A stretch of 64,000 nt of DNA from Rhizobium sp. CCGE 510. Its GTDB lineage: Bacteria; Pseudomonadota; Alphaproteobacteria; Rhizobiales; Rhizobiaceae. The DNA lies in assembly GCF_000292525.1 (NCBI RefSeq), contig NZ_AEYF01000045.1, positions 310,001 to 374,000 of the forward strand. Reading direction: 5' to 3'. The notes beneath the pieces are model-generated. The model made no database searches. It was not told where the DNA came from and saw only the letters and a program-made list of their open reading frames with translations. Position 1 is the first letter of the stretch, and each line of letters begins with the position of its first letter. The translations under genes were made by a program, and so were the position numbers. Below, one piece after another: positions 1 through 8,718 of the stretch.

Positions 1-980
1 TGTTTTTTGGTGGCGTTTCCGGGTCCGCTGTGGCGGACACAGCCGCAGTTGGTTCGGCAATCATCCCGCCGATGGTGAAACAAGGCTACGACCGCGCATT
101 CTCGGCGGCGCTGATCGCGACTTCGGGAACGCTGGGAATGCTCATGCCGACCAGTATCACTTTGATCATCTTCGCATTAACGGCCAACGTATCCATTGCG
201 CGCCTGTTGCTCGCCGGGCTAATTCCAGGTGTCGTGACGGCCGTGATGCTGTGCGTCTATGTCTACTTCTATTCGGTGCGCAAAGGTTACACCGCCGGCG
301 CCCCTTTCTCGTTTCGCCGACTGGCCCGCGCTTTTGGCGGGGCCATCGTTCCCGGCGTCACCCCAGGGATTATCGTAACCGGAATCGTTGGCGGGGTGTT
401 CACGCCGACCGAAGCCGGTGCGGTTGCGGTCGTCTACGCGGCTTTGATCGGTCTATTCTATTACCGCGAGCTCAATCTGAAATCGCTGCTTGATTGCGCC
501 GTTCACACGAGCCTGATCACCGGTCTCGTCCTTTTTCTGATTTTCACGTCTTTCGCTTTTAGTTGGGTGATCACGCTCGAACGCGTGCCGGAGCTTTTCT
601 CGAACTATCTCCTCGGAGGAACTAGCAGCCCAATCGTCGTATTCCTGTTGATGAATTTGTTCCTGCTTGCCATCGGAACATTTTTGGACCCGACCCCGAC
701 TATCCTGATTACGGTTCCGATCTTCCTGCCGATCGCAGTCCAATACGGCATCGACCCCATCCATTTTGGCATCATCTTCGCGCTGAATATGGCGATTGCT
801 CAGGTTTCGCCGCCGGCAGGCTCTGTTCTGTTTACCGCGTGCGGCATAGCTCGAGTTTCCATGGTGCAGGTCACACCCCCGCTCATGCCATTCATGGCAG
901 TGCAGCTCATAAGCATGATCCTGTTCATTCTCGCGCCTTCACTCGTGCTGTTTCTGCCGAATTTTCTCATGGGCAATTGA
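1..980 (+). CDS. TRAP transporter large permease (DctM family), C-terminal part
   Basis: The gene enters from the left edge; the reading frame starts at base 3 and about 325 residues are visible. The first residues, FFGGVSGSAVADTAA, match the conserved glycine/serine-rich segment of DctM-type permeases, and several hydrophobic helices follow up to the tga at 978. DctM subunits form the membrane channel of TRAP transporters, which import organic or sugar acids with a periplasmic binding protein and a small DctQ subunit; both partners would lie left of the window. A sugar-acid dehydrogenase begins 41 bases downstream on the same strand, so the substrate is probably a sugar acid or related carbohydrate derivative (inference). 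Confidence 0.9.
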   Translation, partial: FFGGVSGSAVADTAAVGSAIIPPMVKQGYDRAFSAALIATSGTLGMLMPTSITLIIFALTANVSIARLLLAGLIPGVVTAVMLCVYVYFYSVRKGYTAGAPFSFRRLARAFGGAIVPGVTPGIIVTGIVGGVFTPTEAGAVAVVYAALIGLFYYRELNLKSLLDCAVHTSLITGLVLFLIFTSFAFSWVITLERVPELFSNYLLGGTSSPIVVFLLMNLFLLAIGTFLDPTPTILITVPIFLPIAVQYGIDPIHFGIIFALNMAIAQVSPPAGSVLFTACGIARVSMVQVTPPLMPFMAVQLISMILFILAPSLVLFLPNFLMGN

Positions 981-1021
981 AACAGCTGAAATACCTCAGA
1001 AATTCAAAAAGGATCATTAGT

Positions 1022-2053
1022 ATGAAAGTTGCGCTTCTCGAAGTGAGCCACTGGCATGTGCCTCTGTACCTCTCGGCACTCGAACGTCCGGGTATCGAGG
1101 TCATCGCGGTGTCGGACAAGGAAAAAAGCAAAGGCGCCGCCATTGCTGCGCGGTTCGGCTGCCCCGAATATGATTCGGTTGAGAGCCTTCTGGCCAACGA
1201 ACAGCCGGATTTTGCGTTCGCCTTCGGTCGCCATGCCGAAATGTCGCAGATTGGCAAGTTGCTGGTCGAGCGTCGGATTCCTTTCTCGTTGGAAAAGCCC
1301 TGCGCCACGAACGCCGATCAAGTCGCGGAGTTGCGCAAGCTTGCTGAAGCCGCAGGCGTTTATGTCGCTGTCCCGCTGATCTTCCGGCTGAGCGAAACGC
1401 TTGGCACGATCACGGACGTCGATCGCGCCGCTCCACTCGACGTGACCAACTACGCCATCCGCTTTATCGTCGGGCCGCCATCGCGCTACATCGACGCCGG
1501 TGCGGCTTGGATGACGGATCCGGCGATCGCCGGCGGCGGTTCCACCATCAACGTCGCAACCCATTTCCTCGACCTCTTCCGATACCTGACCGGGAAGCCG
1601 GTCGTTGCGGTCTCTGCCATGATGAGTTCCCGAAGCCACGGAGAGCCGGTCGAAGATCATTCGATCGTGACCATGCGGACCGAAGACGGCACGGTGGGCG
1701 TGGTCGAAACAGGTTACGCATTTCCGACGACACCCGATATTCAACGCGAGTTTACGTTCACGATCGGGTCGCGCAAGGCCTATTTCCAGGGTGGCAATGA
1801 CCAGATCGCCTACCGGCTGCATGATCGACTGGATTTCGGAACGCAGACGCGCACTGCGCGGCTGGACACCGACATTTACTACCCGATCTTCGTCGACAAG
1901 GTTCTCGAAGAGGCTGCCGCCGGCGCTCAACCCTTTGTCGGGTTGAAAGAAGCGGAAGAGATGATGCGGATCATGGACGCGGCATATGCATCGGCTCGGG
2001 CAGGCGGGGCGCTGCAGATGGTCAAAACCTCCACATCGGTCCCCGGAGAGTAA
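1022..2053 (+). CDS. Gfo/Idh/MocA family oxidoreductase
   Basis: A 343-residue protein predicted to be an NAD(P)-dependent sugar or sugar-acid dehydrogenase. The N-terminal Rossmann half begins MKVALLEVSHWH and contains LEKPCATN, which corresponds to the family's EKP motif, where the lysine takes part in catalysis. The C-terminal alpha/beta half includes GGGSTINVATHFLDL, the usual position of the catalytic histidine. The frame is open upstream to 839, but that part overlaps the TRAP gene, so the ATG at 1022 is the likely start. The usual GxGxxG loop is degenerate here (ALLEVSHWH), as in some MocA branches. It is three bases from the next gene, so co-transcription is likely. Confidence 0.85.
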   Translation: MKVALLEVSHWHVPLYLSALERPGIEVIAVSDKEKSKGAAIAARFGCPEYDSVESLLANEQPDFAFAFGRHAEMSQIGKLLVERRIPFSLEKPCATNADQVAELRKLAEAAGVYVAVPLIFRLSETLGTITDVDRAAPLDVTNYAIRFIVGPPSRYIDAGAAWMTDPAIAGGGSTINVATHFLDLFRYLTGKPVVAVSAMMSSRSHGEPVEDHSIVTMRTEDGTVGVVETGYAFPTTPDIQREFTFTIGSRKAYFQGGNDQIAYRLHDRLDFGTQTRTARLDTDIYYPIFVDKVLEEAAAGAQPFVGLKEAEEMMRIMDAAYASARAGGALQMVKTSTSVPGE

Positions 2054-2056
2054 CGC

Positions 2057-2887
2057 ATGGTACCTCGTGAAGCGGCTTACACGATCAATACCTACTCGTA
2101 CACGTCGCAATACTCAGCACTGGCTTGTATCCGGCATTTGTCGGATATGGGCTTCACCAGTTTCGAAATGATGCTCATACCGGGTCACTTTTGGCCGAGC
2201 GTGGCCACAGCAGCCGAGCACAGGGAAATTGCGACTATTCTTGCTGAACGCGGTCTTCAGCTTGAAACACTCAATCAGCCAAATCTTGACATCAATCTTG
2301 CCGCGCTTTCCCCGGAATGCCGCGACTATTCCTGCGCCGTCGTCTCTTCGGCGATGGAGCTCGCGGCCGACTGGAACGCGCGCGCCGTGGTCGTCAATCC
2401 TGGAAAAACCAACCCCGTCTTTCCAGCCGGCGCCCAGGTGCTCGCGGACCGATTTAAATCATCCCTCGACATTCTCGTGCCGAGGGCGGCAGAACTCGGA
2501 GTGCGGCTGATCGTCAAGAACCACCCGTTGTCATGGCTCTATAAAGGTGCCGACCTGCTGGCGTTTTTCGACGACTATGGCTGGGCTAACATCGGGCTGG
2601 CATATGATGTTGCAAACGCCGCTTACGGTCGCGAGTCAGCGCTCGACACTCTCCCCAAGGTCGCTGAACACCTTTCGGCCGTCTACGTCGCGGACACGCC
2701 GCTAGACGAGTTCCGACATGATCGGGTGGGGGCGGGCGTTGTTCAGTTCACGCCTATCTCTGCGGCGCTTGCGACCATCGGGTACAAAGGCCCCACCATT
2801 CTTGAGATCGTGTCACCTGATCCGGATAGGGCAATCTCGCAGAGTGTGTCTGAACTCGAAAGGGTCAGCTGGCCGTCGCCGGTCTGA
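2057..2887 (+). CDS. Sugar phosphate isomerase/epimerase (xylose isomerase-like TIM barrel)
   Basis: A 276-residue protein of the AP endonuclease 2/xylose isomerase-like TIM-barrel family, which isomerises or epimerises sugars and keto-sugars, usually with a divalent metal. Supporting segments are the opening strand YTINTYSYTSQ, GFTSFEMML, the mid-barrel VVVNPGKT, IVKNHPLSWLYKG, IGLAYDVANAAYG and the late TILEIVSPDP, which spaces acidic and histidine metal ligands around the barrel. The start lies three bases after the previous stop, with a GGAG sequence inside the preceding gene's end. The exact substrate cannot be read from the sequence. Confidence 0.8.
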   Translation: MVPREAAYTINTYSYTSQYSALACIRHLSDMGFTSFEMMLIPGHFWPSVATAAEHREIATILAERGLQLETLNQPNLDINLAALSPECRDYSCAVVSSAMELAADWNARAVVVNPGKTNPVFPAGAQVLADRFKSSLDILVPRAAELGVRLIVKNHPLSWLYKGADLLAFFDDYGWANIGLAYDVANAAYGRESALDTLPKVAEHLSAVYVADTPLDEFRHDRVGAGVVQFTPISAALATIGYKGPTILEIVSPDPDRAISQSVSELERVSWPSPV

Positions 2888-2922
2888 AAGGCTCGACCCA
2901 CACACATATGATTGGATTGACG

Positions 2923-3975
2923 ATGAAGACGATCAAAGGCCCGGCACTCTTTCTCGGCCAGTTTGTAGGCGACGGCGCCCCATTCAACTCCTGGGATGCC
3001 ATCACCAGATGGGCTGCAGAAATGGGTTATGTTGGGGTGCAGGTGCCAACTTGGGCTGGCCAGTTGATCGACCTGGCGAAGGCCGCAGGATCGAAAGACT
3101 ATTGCGATGAATTTGCCGGCGTCGCGCGTGAAAACGGAATAGAGGTGACTGAGCTTTCCAGTCATCTGCAAGGCCAGCTGGTCGCCGTGCATCCGGCCTA
3201 TGACGAGTGTTTCGATGGTTTTGCCGCACCCGAGGTGCGTGGCAATCCGAAGGCGCGCCAAGCATGGGCGGTCGAGCAGGTGAGGATGGCGATAACGGCC
3301 TCGAGGCACCTTGGCATCAAAGCGCATGGAACTTTCTCCGGCGCGCTCGCCTGGCCGTACCAATATCCCTGGCCGCAGCGGCCGGCGGGCCTGGTCGAGA
3401 CTGCCTTCGACGAACTTGCGAAGCGCTGGACGCCGATCCTCAACCATGCGGACGAAAACGGCGTCGACGTCTGCTACGAGATCCACCCGGGTGAAGACCT
3501 GCATGACGGCATCACTTTCGAGATGTTCCTGGAGCGGGTGAAGAACCATCCGCGCGCCAACATGCTCTATGACCCCTCGCATTACGTCCTGCAGTGCCTC
3601 GATTATCTCGACAATATCGACATCTACAAGGACCGCATCAAGATGTTCCACGTCAAGGATGCGGAGTTCAATCCGACCGGCCGCCAGGGCGTCTATGGCG
3701 GCTATCAGGGCTGGGTCGAACGGGCCGGCCGCTTCCGCTCGCTCGGCGACGGCCAGGTCGATTTCGGCGCGGTGTTCTCGAAGATGACGGCGAATAATTT
3801 TGACGGCTGGGCTGTGGTCGAGTGGGAATGCGCGCTGAAGCATCCGGAGGACGGCGCCCGCGAAGGGGCCGAATTCGTTGCCGCCCATATCATCCGCGTC
3901 ACCGAGAAAGCCTTCGACGATTTCGCCGGCAGCGGCACGGACCAGGCGGCCAACCGGCGGATGCTGGGGCTTTAG
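2923..3975 (+). CDS. Sugar phosphate isomerase/epimerase, second paralogue
   Basis: A 350-residue TIM-barrel sugar isomerase/epimerase, longer than the preceding paralogue and only weakly like it. Clear family segments are MGYVGVQVPTW, ELSSHLQGQLVAVHP, CYEIHPGEDLHDG (acid plus histidine ligands), MLYDPSHYVLQ, MFHVKDAEFNPTGRQG and WAVVEWECALKHPEDGA, the last giving the C-terminal metal-binding glutamate. An in-frame ATG at 2908 would add five residues. I prefer 2923 because the typical N-terminus of this family is MKTIKGPALFL; neither start has a strong ribosome-binding site. It sits between another isomerase and a MocA dehydrogenase, pointing to one oxidation/isomerisation pathway. Confidence 0.85.
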   Translation: MKTIKGPALFLGQFVGDGAPFNSWDAITRWAAEMGYVGVQVPTWAGQLIDLAKAAGSKDYCDEFAGVARENGIEVTELSSHLQGQLVAVHPAYDECFDGFAAPEVRGNPKARQAWAVEQVRMAITASRHLGIKAHGTFSGALAWPYQYPWPQRPAGLVETAFDELAKRWTPILNHADENGVDVCYEIHPGEDLHDGITFEMFLERVKNHPRANMLYDPSHYVLQCLDYLDNIDIYKDRIKMFHVKDAEFNPTGRQGVYGGYQGWVERAGRFRSLGDGQVDFGAVFSKMTANNFDGWAVVEWECALKHPEDGAREGAEFVAAHIIRVTEKAFDDFAGSGTDQAANRRMLGL

Positions 3976-3981
3976 CCTTTT

Positions 3982-4006
3982 GGCCCGGTGACGCCGTCAC
4001 CGGGCC
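3982..4006. terminator. Strong hairpin between isomerase and dehydrogenase genes
   Basis: A perfect 11-bp stem (arms 3982-3992 and 3996-4006) with a three-base loop lies seven bases after the isomerase stop. No T-run follows, so it could be a weak terminator, an mRNA-stabilising 3' structure or an intergenic repeat. A second short palindrome follows at 4024-4040. Confidence 0.5.
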
Positions 4007-4023
4007 ATGTCCTTTGAATATTT

Positions 4024-4040
4024 TCTCCCCGCTGGGGAGA
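4024..4040. repeat. Short CTCCCC/GGGGAG palindrome
   Basis: Seven-base arms 4024-4030 and 4034-4040 around a GCT loop. Short CTCCCC...GGGGAG palindromes are frequent between rhizobial genes (general knowledge), so this is probably a dispersed intergenic element rather than a specific operator. Confidence 0.4.
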
Positions 4041-4064
4041 GGGAATCGATTCTAGGAGCAGACA

Positions 4065-5237
4065 ATGGCAATCGAAACATCCAACAAACAGACCCGCGAG
4101 CCGCGTATCCGGCTCGGCATGGTCGGCGGCGGCGCGGGCGCGTTCATCGGTGCGGTGCACCGGATCGCGGCACGCATCGACGATCACTACGATCTCATCG
4201 CCGGTGCGCTGTCAGCCTCGCCTGAGAAGGCGATCGCATCCGGCCGCGACCTCGGCCTCGATCCGTCGCGGACCTATTCCAGCTACCGCGAGATGGCAAT
4301 CCGCGAAGCCCGACGAAGGGACGGCATCGAGGCGGTCTCGATCGTCACTCCGAACCATCTGCATTTCGACGCGGCGCGGGAATTCCTGAAACGCGGCATC
4401 CACGTTATCTGCGATAAGCCGCTGACCTCAAACCTCGCCGACGCAAAAAGGCTGAAAAAGGCAGCGGGCCAGAGCGGTGCCCTGTTCATCCTTACACACA
4501 ACTATACCGGCTATCCAATGGTAAGGCAGGCGCGCGAGATGGTTGCCAACGGCGATCTCGGGAAAGTCCGCGTCGTACAAGTGGAATACGCCCAGGACTG
4601 GTTGACGGAAGCTGTCGAGCAGACGGGCGCGAAAGGTGCGGTCTGGCGTACTGATCCAATCCAAAGCGGGGCGGGCGGCTCGACCGGTGATATCGGCACG
4701 CACGCATATAACCTTGCCGAGTTCGTCACGGGGTTGAATGTTCGAAGCCTTGCTGCCGATCTCGATTGTTTCGTCGAGGGGCGAAAGCTGGACGACAATG
4801 CACATGTGATGCTGCGGTATGACGGCGGCGCCAAGGGCATGCTTTGGTGCAGTCAGGTCGCGCCGGGCCACGAGAACGGTCTGAGTATCCGTGTCTACGG
4901 CTCCAAGGGCGGGCTCGAATGGTCGCAAACCGATCCCAATTACCTTTGGTTCACGCCGTTTGGTGAGCCCAAGAGGCTGATCACCCGCAGCGGGGCCGGC
5001 TCCGGGCCCGCCAGCGCCCGCGTCTCGCGCGTTCCGTCCGGCCACCCGGAAGGCTATCTTGAAGCGTTTGCGACCATCTATACCGAGGCGGCCCGCGCTA
5101 TAAACGCCGCCAAACAGGGCGTTAGCGTTGAGAAGGCCGTTATCTATCCAACGGTAGATGACGGCGTAAAGGGCGTTGCGTTCGTCCAGGCTTGTGTGAC
5201 TTCTTCCAAAAAGAATGGCGCTTGGGTCAGCATGTAA
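4065..5237 (+). CDS. Gfo/Idh/MocA family oxidoreductase, second paralogue
   Basis: A 390-residue NAD(P)-dependent dehydrogenase. The dinucleotide loop is intact (GMVGGGAGAFIG, residues about 18-29), followed by VTPNHLHFDAA, the catalytic-lysine motif ICDKPLTSN, and GGSTGDIGTHAYNLAEF with the family histidine. An AGGAG sequence seven bases before the ATG supports the start. The pairing with an isomerase/epimerase just upstream is common in rhizobial sugar or inositol-derivative pathways, where a MocA enzyme oxidises and the TIM-barrel enzyme isomerises. It differs strongly from the MocA enzyme at 1022 in length and N-terminus, so the two probably act at different steps. Confidence 0.88.
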   Translation: MAIETSNKQTREPRIRLGMVGGGAGAFIGAVHRIAARIDDHYDLIAGALSASPEKAIASGRDLGLDPSRTYSSYREMAIREARRRDGIEAVSIVTPNHLHFDAAREFLKRGIHVICDKPLTSNLADAKRLKKAAGQSGALFILTHNYTGYPMVRQAREMVANGDLGKVRVVQVEYAQDWLTEAVEQTGAKGAVWRTDPIQSGAGGSTGDIGTHAYNLAEFVTGLNVRSLAADLDCFVEGRKLDDNAHVMLRYDGGAKGMLWCSQVAPGHENGLSIRVYGSKGGLEWSQTDPNYLWFTPFGEPKRLITRSGAGSGPASARVSRVPSGHPEGYLEAFATIYTEAARAINAAKQGVSVEKAVIYPTVDDGVKGVAFVQACVTSSKKNGAWVSM

Positions 5238-5488
5238 GAGCAGCTCTTGATGTCGAAAAGTCAGGTAGTGTTGCGGAATTTGGCGAGCTTGAAGGCAATT
5301 GCCTTCGTCACACGGTCGGCGTGGTGCTGTAAGACAGAACCGATCTCGTGCCTTTTGCAGACGGGCTGGGCGCTGCGCGGTTGTCTGCCTTGGGGGGCTT
5401 ATGACAAAGTCTGCCATTCAAAACGGGTTGGCTACACTGCGGCCTGGGTCCGGTCATTTCGGTGCAAGCCTGCATCCAGGCCGGGCGG
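5238..5488. other. Intergenic, no gene seen
   Basis: This 251-base stretch lies between two converging genes. Open frames here are short and lack recognisable protein features. No strong terminator hairpin was found. Confidence 0.5.
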
Positions 5489-6388
5489 TCAGCCCATTGC
5501 CGGACTGCCGATCGTCTGCCTGATCTGACGCACGTCGCGCACCGGCGGTGCGCCAAATTGCCGGAAATATTCGCGGCTGAACTGCGAGGCGCTTTCGTAT
5601 CCGACCGCGAAGGCCACATCGGATGCGCTGTGATCGCCAGCGAGCAGCAATTGGCGCGCTTCCTGCAGCCGAAGCTGTTTCTGATACTGGAGAGGGCTGA
5701 GACCGGTCATCGCCAGAAAATGCCGATGAAGGCTGGCGCGACTCATGCCGCTGGCATTGCATAGCGCCTCAATGCGTAAACGGGTGTTGTGATTGTCCCT
5801 TATCCACGCCACCGCGCGTCGTATACGGCCCAGCGCACCCTCCGGCTGAGCGATCTGACGGAGCAGGCGTCCCTGCGGTCCCTGCAGGAGACGATAGAGC
5901 AATTCGCGTTCAGCCATCGGAGCAAGAACAGGAATGTCGGCCGGGGTGTCGAGCAACGACAGCAGACGCAACAAGGTGTCGCGCAGTGGCGCCGTCATAG
6001 GATTGATCGCTATGCCGATACCTGCCGGATCAGTGTCGCGCACCTGCGGCATGGTGGACGCCACATCGGCCAGAATAGCAGGATCCAGATCCAGTGAAAC
6101 CGCGATATAGGGGCGACTTTTATCGGCATCCAATATCTGCCCGATCAGCGGCAGATCAAGGGCGCTGATGAGGTAGTGCGCAGGATCGTAACTCAACAGT
6201 TCGTCGTTGATCGCAACGTGCTTCGACCCCTGCAAAATGAAACAGATCATTGAGCGGTAGAGACATGGTGCCTTGCCGGTGGTTGCCTGTCCCATGCTGA
6301 TCTCCAGCCGCGGGATCGGCGTGATGGTCGACCCTGGAGATGCGTGGCGCAGTGCGATGTCGATATGCGGAATGAGATGGTCGGTCAT
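5489..6388 (-). CDS. AraC family regulator with AraC_N cupin domain
   Basis: A 299-residue transcription factor. The N-terminal half (PCLYRSMICFILQGSKHVAI, then YDPAHYLISALDLPLIGQI) is the AraC_N type sensing domain. The C-terminal third carries the two helix-turn-helix motifs: ALCNASGMSRASLHRHF and DVAFAVGYESASQFSREYFRQFG. An in-frame start 48 bases upstream exists, but the conserved N-terminus begins at the ATG at 6388. It is divergent from a short-chain dehydrogenase gene 167 bases away, the standard arrangement for an AraC regulator controlling its neighbour (inference). No ligand can be assigned. Confidence 0.9.
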   Translation of the reverse strand: MTDHLIPHIDIALRHASPGSTITPIPRLEISMGQATTGKAPCLYRSMICFILQGSKHVAINDELLSYDPAHYLISALDLPLIGQILDADKSRPYIAVSLDLDPAILADVASTMPQVRDTDPAGIGIAINPMTAPLRDTLLRLLSLLDTPADIPVLAPMAERELLYRLLQGPQGRLLRQIAQPEGALGRIRRAVAWIRDNHNTRLRIEALCNASGMSRASLHRHFLAMTGLSPLQYQKQLRLQEARQLLLAGDHSASDVAFAVGYESASQFSREYFRQFGAPPVRDVRQIRQTIGSPAMG

Positions 6389-6555
6389 TGAGCGACTATG
6401 CCACCGTTGCTCGGCCAGGTAAAGCGATTGAGACAATCGGGCAAAACGTTGAGCGTATCGGGCGGGTCCGATGAGCCGTTGTCGAGTAGGTTAGGGACAT
6501 CGAGACGGCGCCTTAGTCGCCGCTTCGTAACGCGACCATCCAACAAGGGCATACC

Positions 6556-7314
6556 ATGACCGACAAAATCGCACTTATAACCGGCGCCAGCCGCGGCCTC
6601 GGTCGCAACATCGCGCTGCATCTTGCTAAACGCGGTGTCCACATCATCGGCACCTACCGCAGCGGCGCAGCGGAAGCCACCGCACTGCGCCAGGAGATCG
6701 AGGCGCTGGGCGGCTCCGCAGTGATGCTGGCGCTCGATGTCACCGATACGGCGAGCTTCGCGGCATTTGCTGAAAAGATAGCCGACACCCTTAAGACCAA
6801 TCTCGGTCGCGATCGGTTCGACTTCCTGGTCAACAACGCCGGAAACGGCCTGTTCGCCAACTTCGCCGAGGCGACCGAAGAGCAATTTGAATCGCTTGTC
6901 TGCACGCATCTGCGCGGACCCGTCTTCCTGACGCAGAAGCTGCTGCCGCTTATCGAGGACGGTGGGCGTATCCTGAACGTCTCGTCCGGCTTCGTGCGCT
7001 TCACGATGGCGGGCTACAGCCTCTATGCGGCGGCCAAGGCTGCCGTTGAGGTGCTTACCCGGTACATGGCGGTCGAGTTGGGCGCACGCCGTATTCGGGT
7101 GAATGCGATTGCGCCCGGCGCCATCGAGACCGACTTCGGCGGCGGTGCGGTGCGCGACAATCACGATGTAAACGCCTGGGTGGCGCAGGGCATCGCGCTG
7201 GGTCGCGTTGGTCAGCCGGACGATGTCGGCGGCGCGGTCGCTGCCATCCTGTCCGACGACCTTGGCTGGGCGAACGGCACCACCTTCGACATTTCGGGCG
7301 GGCAGTTGCTCTAG
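6556..7314 (+). CDS. Short-chain dehydrogenase/reductase (SDR)
   Basis: A 252-residue classical SDR predicted to be an NAD(P)-dependent oxidoreductase in the cytoplasm. The cofactor loop is TGASRGLGRNIAL (residues 8-20), the structural motif is NNAGNG, the catalytic YxxxK is YAAAKAA, and the C-terminus ends DISGGQLL as in 3-oxoacyl-ACP reductase-like members. It is divergent from an AraC regulator, and a glutathione S-transferase-like remnant follows 50 bases downstream, so the three were probably one detoxification-type unit before the remnant was destroyed. Confidence 0.92.
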   Translation: MTDKIALITGASRGLGRNIALHLAKRGVHIIGTYRSGAAEATALRQEIEALGGSAVMLALDVTDTASFAAFAEKIADTLKTNLGRDRFDFLVNNAGNGLFANFAEATEEQFESLVCTHLRGPVFLTQKLLPLIEDGGRILNVSSGFVRFTMAGYSLYAAAKAAVEVLTRYMAVELGARRIRVNAIAPGAIETDFGGGAVRDNHDVNAWVAQGIALGRVGQPDDVGGAVAAILSDDLGWANGTTFDISGGQLL

Positions 7315-7363
7315 GTCCGTCATTACATCGCACAACCCCTCGCCAGTACTCAGCGAGATCATC

Positions 7364-7528
7364 ATGCCAGACATCAGCCTGACGCTTGTCAGCAATCCGC
7401 TTTGCCCATTCGTTCAACGGGCGGCGATTGTTCTTCTGGAAAAGGGCATTCCGTTCGAACAGATGCCTGGCAATTTCTCAACGCCACCGATCAGCCCACC
7501 GCTGATGCGAAGCAGGCATGTTCCATAA
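7364..7528 (+). pseudogene. Glutathione S-transferase remnant, internally deleted and truncated
   Basis: The first 33 codons (MPDISLTLVSNPLCPFVQRA...) read as the thioredoxin-fold start of a glutathione S-transferase, including the NPLCPFVQR active-site region. After codon 33 the similarity stops. In the +1 frame, 7462-7518 reads DAWQFLNATDQPTADAKQA, which resembles the helical C-terminal domain of the same family. This suggests loss of the middle of the gene with a frame change. The sequence then meets the mobile element whose inverted repeat starts at 7539. Not expected to make a working enzyme. The C-terminal match is by eye. Confidence 0.6.
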
Positions 7529-7538
7529 TAACTCTTAC

Positions 7539-7555
7539 GCAACAATTGGTATGTT
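7539..7555. repeat. Left terminal inverted repeat
   Basis: Sequence gcaacaattggtatgtt, the exact reverse complement of 9672-9688. It lies about 20 bases after the last glutathione S-transferase-like codon. Confidence 0.7.
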
Positions 7556-7622
7556 ATAACGGTACATTCTATCTCGAACTGCAACAAAGGCGCTAAGCTG
7601 CCTGCTTTTCGGGAGCCATGGT

Positions 7623-8618
7623 TTGATCCGTACCTTTTCGCATTTGAGTTTTGACGAACGCCGATCGATTTCCAGGATGTTGGATCAGAAGTTTAGCCAG
7701 TCTGAGATCGCCAGACGCCTCGGCCGGGACCGTGCGACCATCTCCCGGGAGATAAAACGCAACTACTGGCACGATCAGGAATTCCCCGATGCCGAGGGCT
7801 ACTGGGCGATGACCGCCAACGACATGGCGCGCGACAGGCGCCGGCGGATCGGCAAGCTCTTTCGTCGCGAGGATCTGCGGAACGAAGTGATCGGAAAGTT
7901 GGAATCCGGCTGGTCGCCGGAACAGATTGCTGGACGACTGAAGATCGAACCAGCAGCCAAGGCAAGCGTCTGTCACGAGACGATCTACCGGTATGTCTAT
8001 TCACCAGAAGGACGACGGCACCAACTCGCGCGGCTTCTCCCGGAACGGCGGAGAAAGCGCCGGCCGCGATATGCTCGCAAGCCGCAGAATCCAGTCTTTC
8101 CAGATGAGCGTTCGATCAAACATCGGCCGGAAGCCATCAACGATCGCAAGGAATTCGGTCACTGGGAAGCCGATCTCATGATCTTCGAAAGGGTTCAGGG
8201 CAATGCCAATGTGGCAACGGTTGTTGAGCGGACGAGCCGGTTCACCATGCTGTTCAAAAACAACGACCGGCAGTCCAAGCCGATCATGGAGCGGCTCATC
8301 GACGTGCTCAGCCCCCTGCCCAGGCATGCCCGGCAAAGTTTGACGTTTGATCGCGGATTTGAATTCGTCTCCTGGCGGCGACTGAAGCAAGGAATGGGAA
8401 CCGATGCATGGTTCTGCGATCCGTCTGCGCCCTGGCAAAAAGGCTCCGTCGAGAACATGAATCGGCGGATTCGGCGTTACCTGCCGAGGGATACTGCTGT
8501 CCTGTCAGTTCCTGATGAATCGATACGATCACTGATCGATCAGTTGAACAATACCCCGAGAAAATGCCTTGGTTTCTGCACCCCAGCTGAAGTGTTCAGG
8601 CGTGAAGTGAACAAATGA
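7623..8618 (+). CDS. IS30 family transposase
   Basis: A 331-residue transposase of usual length for the family. The N-terminus has a helix-turn-helix (SQSEIARRLGRDRATISREI, about residues 25-45). The integrase-type catalytic core shows the DDE triad in expected contexts: HWEADLM, LTFDRGFEF and KGSVENMNRRIRRYLPRD. The reading frame is intact, so it could be active. The start is TTG, seven bases after GGGAG; the nearby ATG at 7618 is in another frame and stops at once. The last stretch, LNNTPRKCLGFCTPAEVF, is the standard IS30 C-terminus. Confidence 0.93.
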   Translation: MIRTFSHLSFDERRSISRMLDQKFSQSEIARRLGRDRATISREIKRNYWHDQEFPDAEGYWAMTANDMARDRRRRIGKLFRREDLRNEVIGKLESGWSPEQIAGRLKIEPAAKASVCHETIYRYVYSPEGRRHQLARLLPERRRKRRPRYARKPQNPVFPDERSIKHRPEAINDRKEFGHWEADLMIFERVQGNANVATVVERTSRFTMLFKNNDRQSKPIMERLIDVLSPLPRHARQSLTFDRGFEFVSWRRLKQGMGTDAWFCDPSAPWQKGSVENMNRRIRRYLPRDTAVLSVPDESIRSLIDQLNNTPRKCLGFCTPAEVFRREVNK

Positions 8619-8718
8619 CGGCAAGCCGGGGCGGCGGATGGACTTCATGAACGATCCGGCGGTGATTGCGCGGCGAGAGAAAGCGTTATTGAGGCAGCCA
8701 GCGGCGGAATAAAGATCG

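Noticed and set aside
2743..3888. 381-codon minus-strand frame opposite the second sugar isomerase
   Set aside because: No recognisable motifs, and the plus-strand isomerase has all the expected ones.
5247..5528. Short plus-strand frames after the second MocA gene
   Set aside because: No ribosome-binding site, no conserved features, and overlap with the AraC gene.
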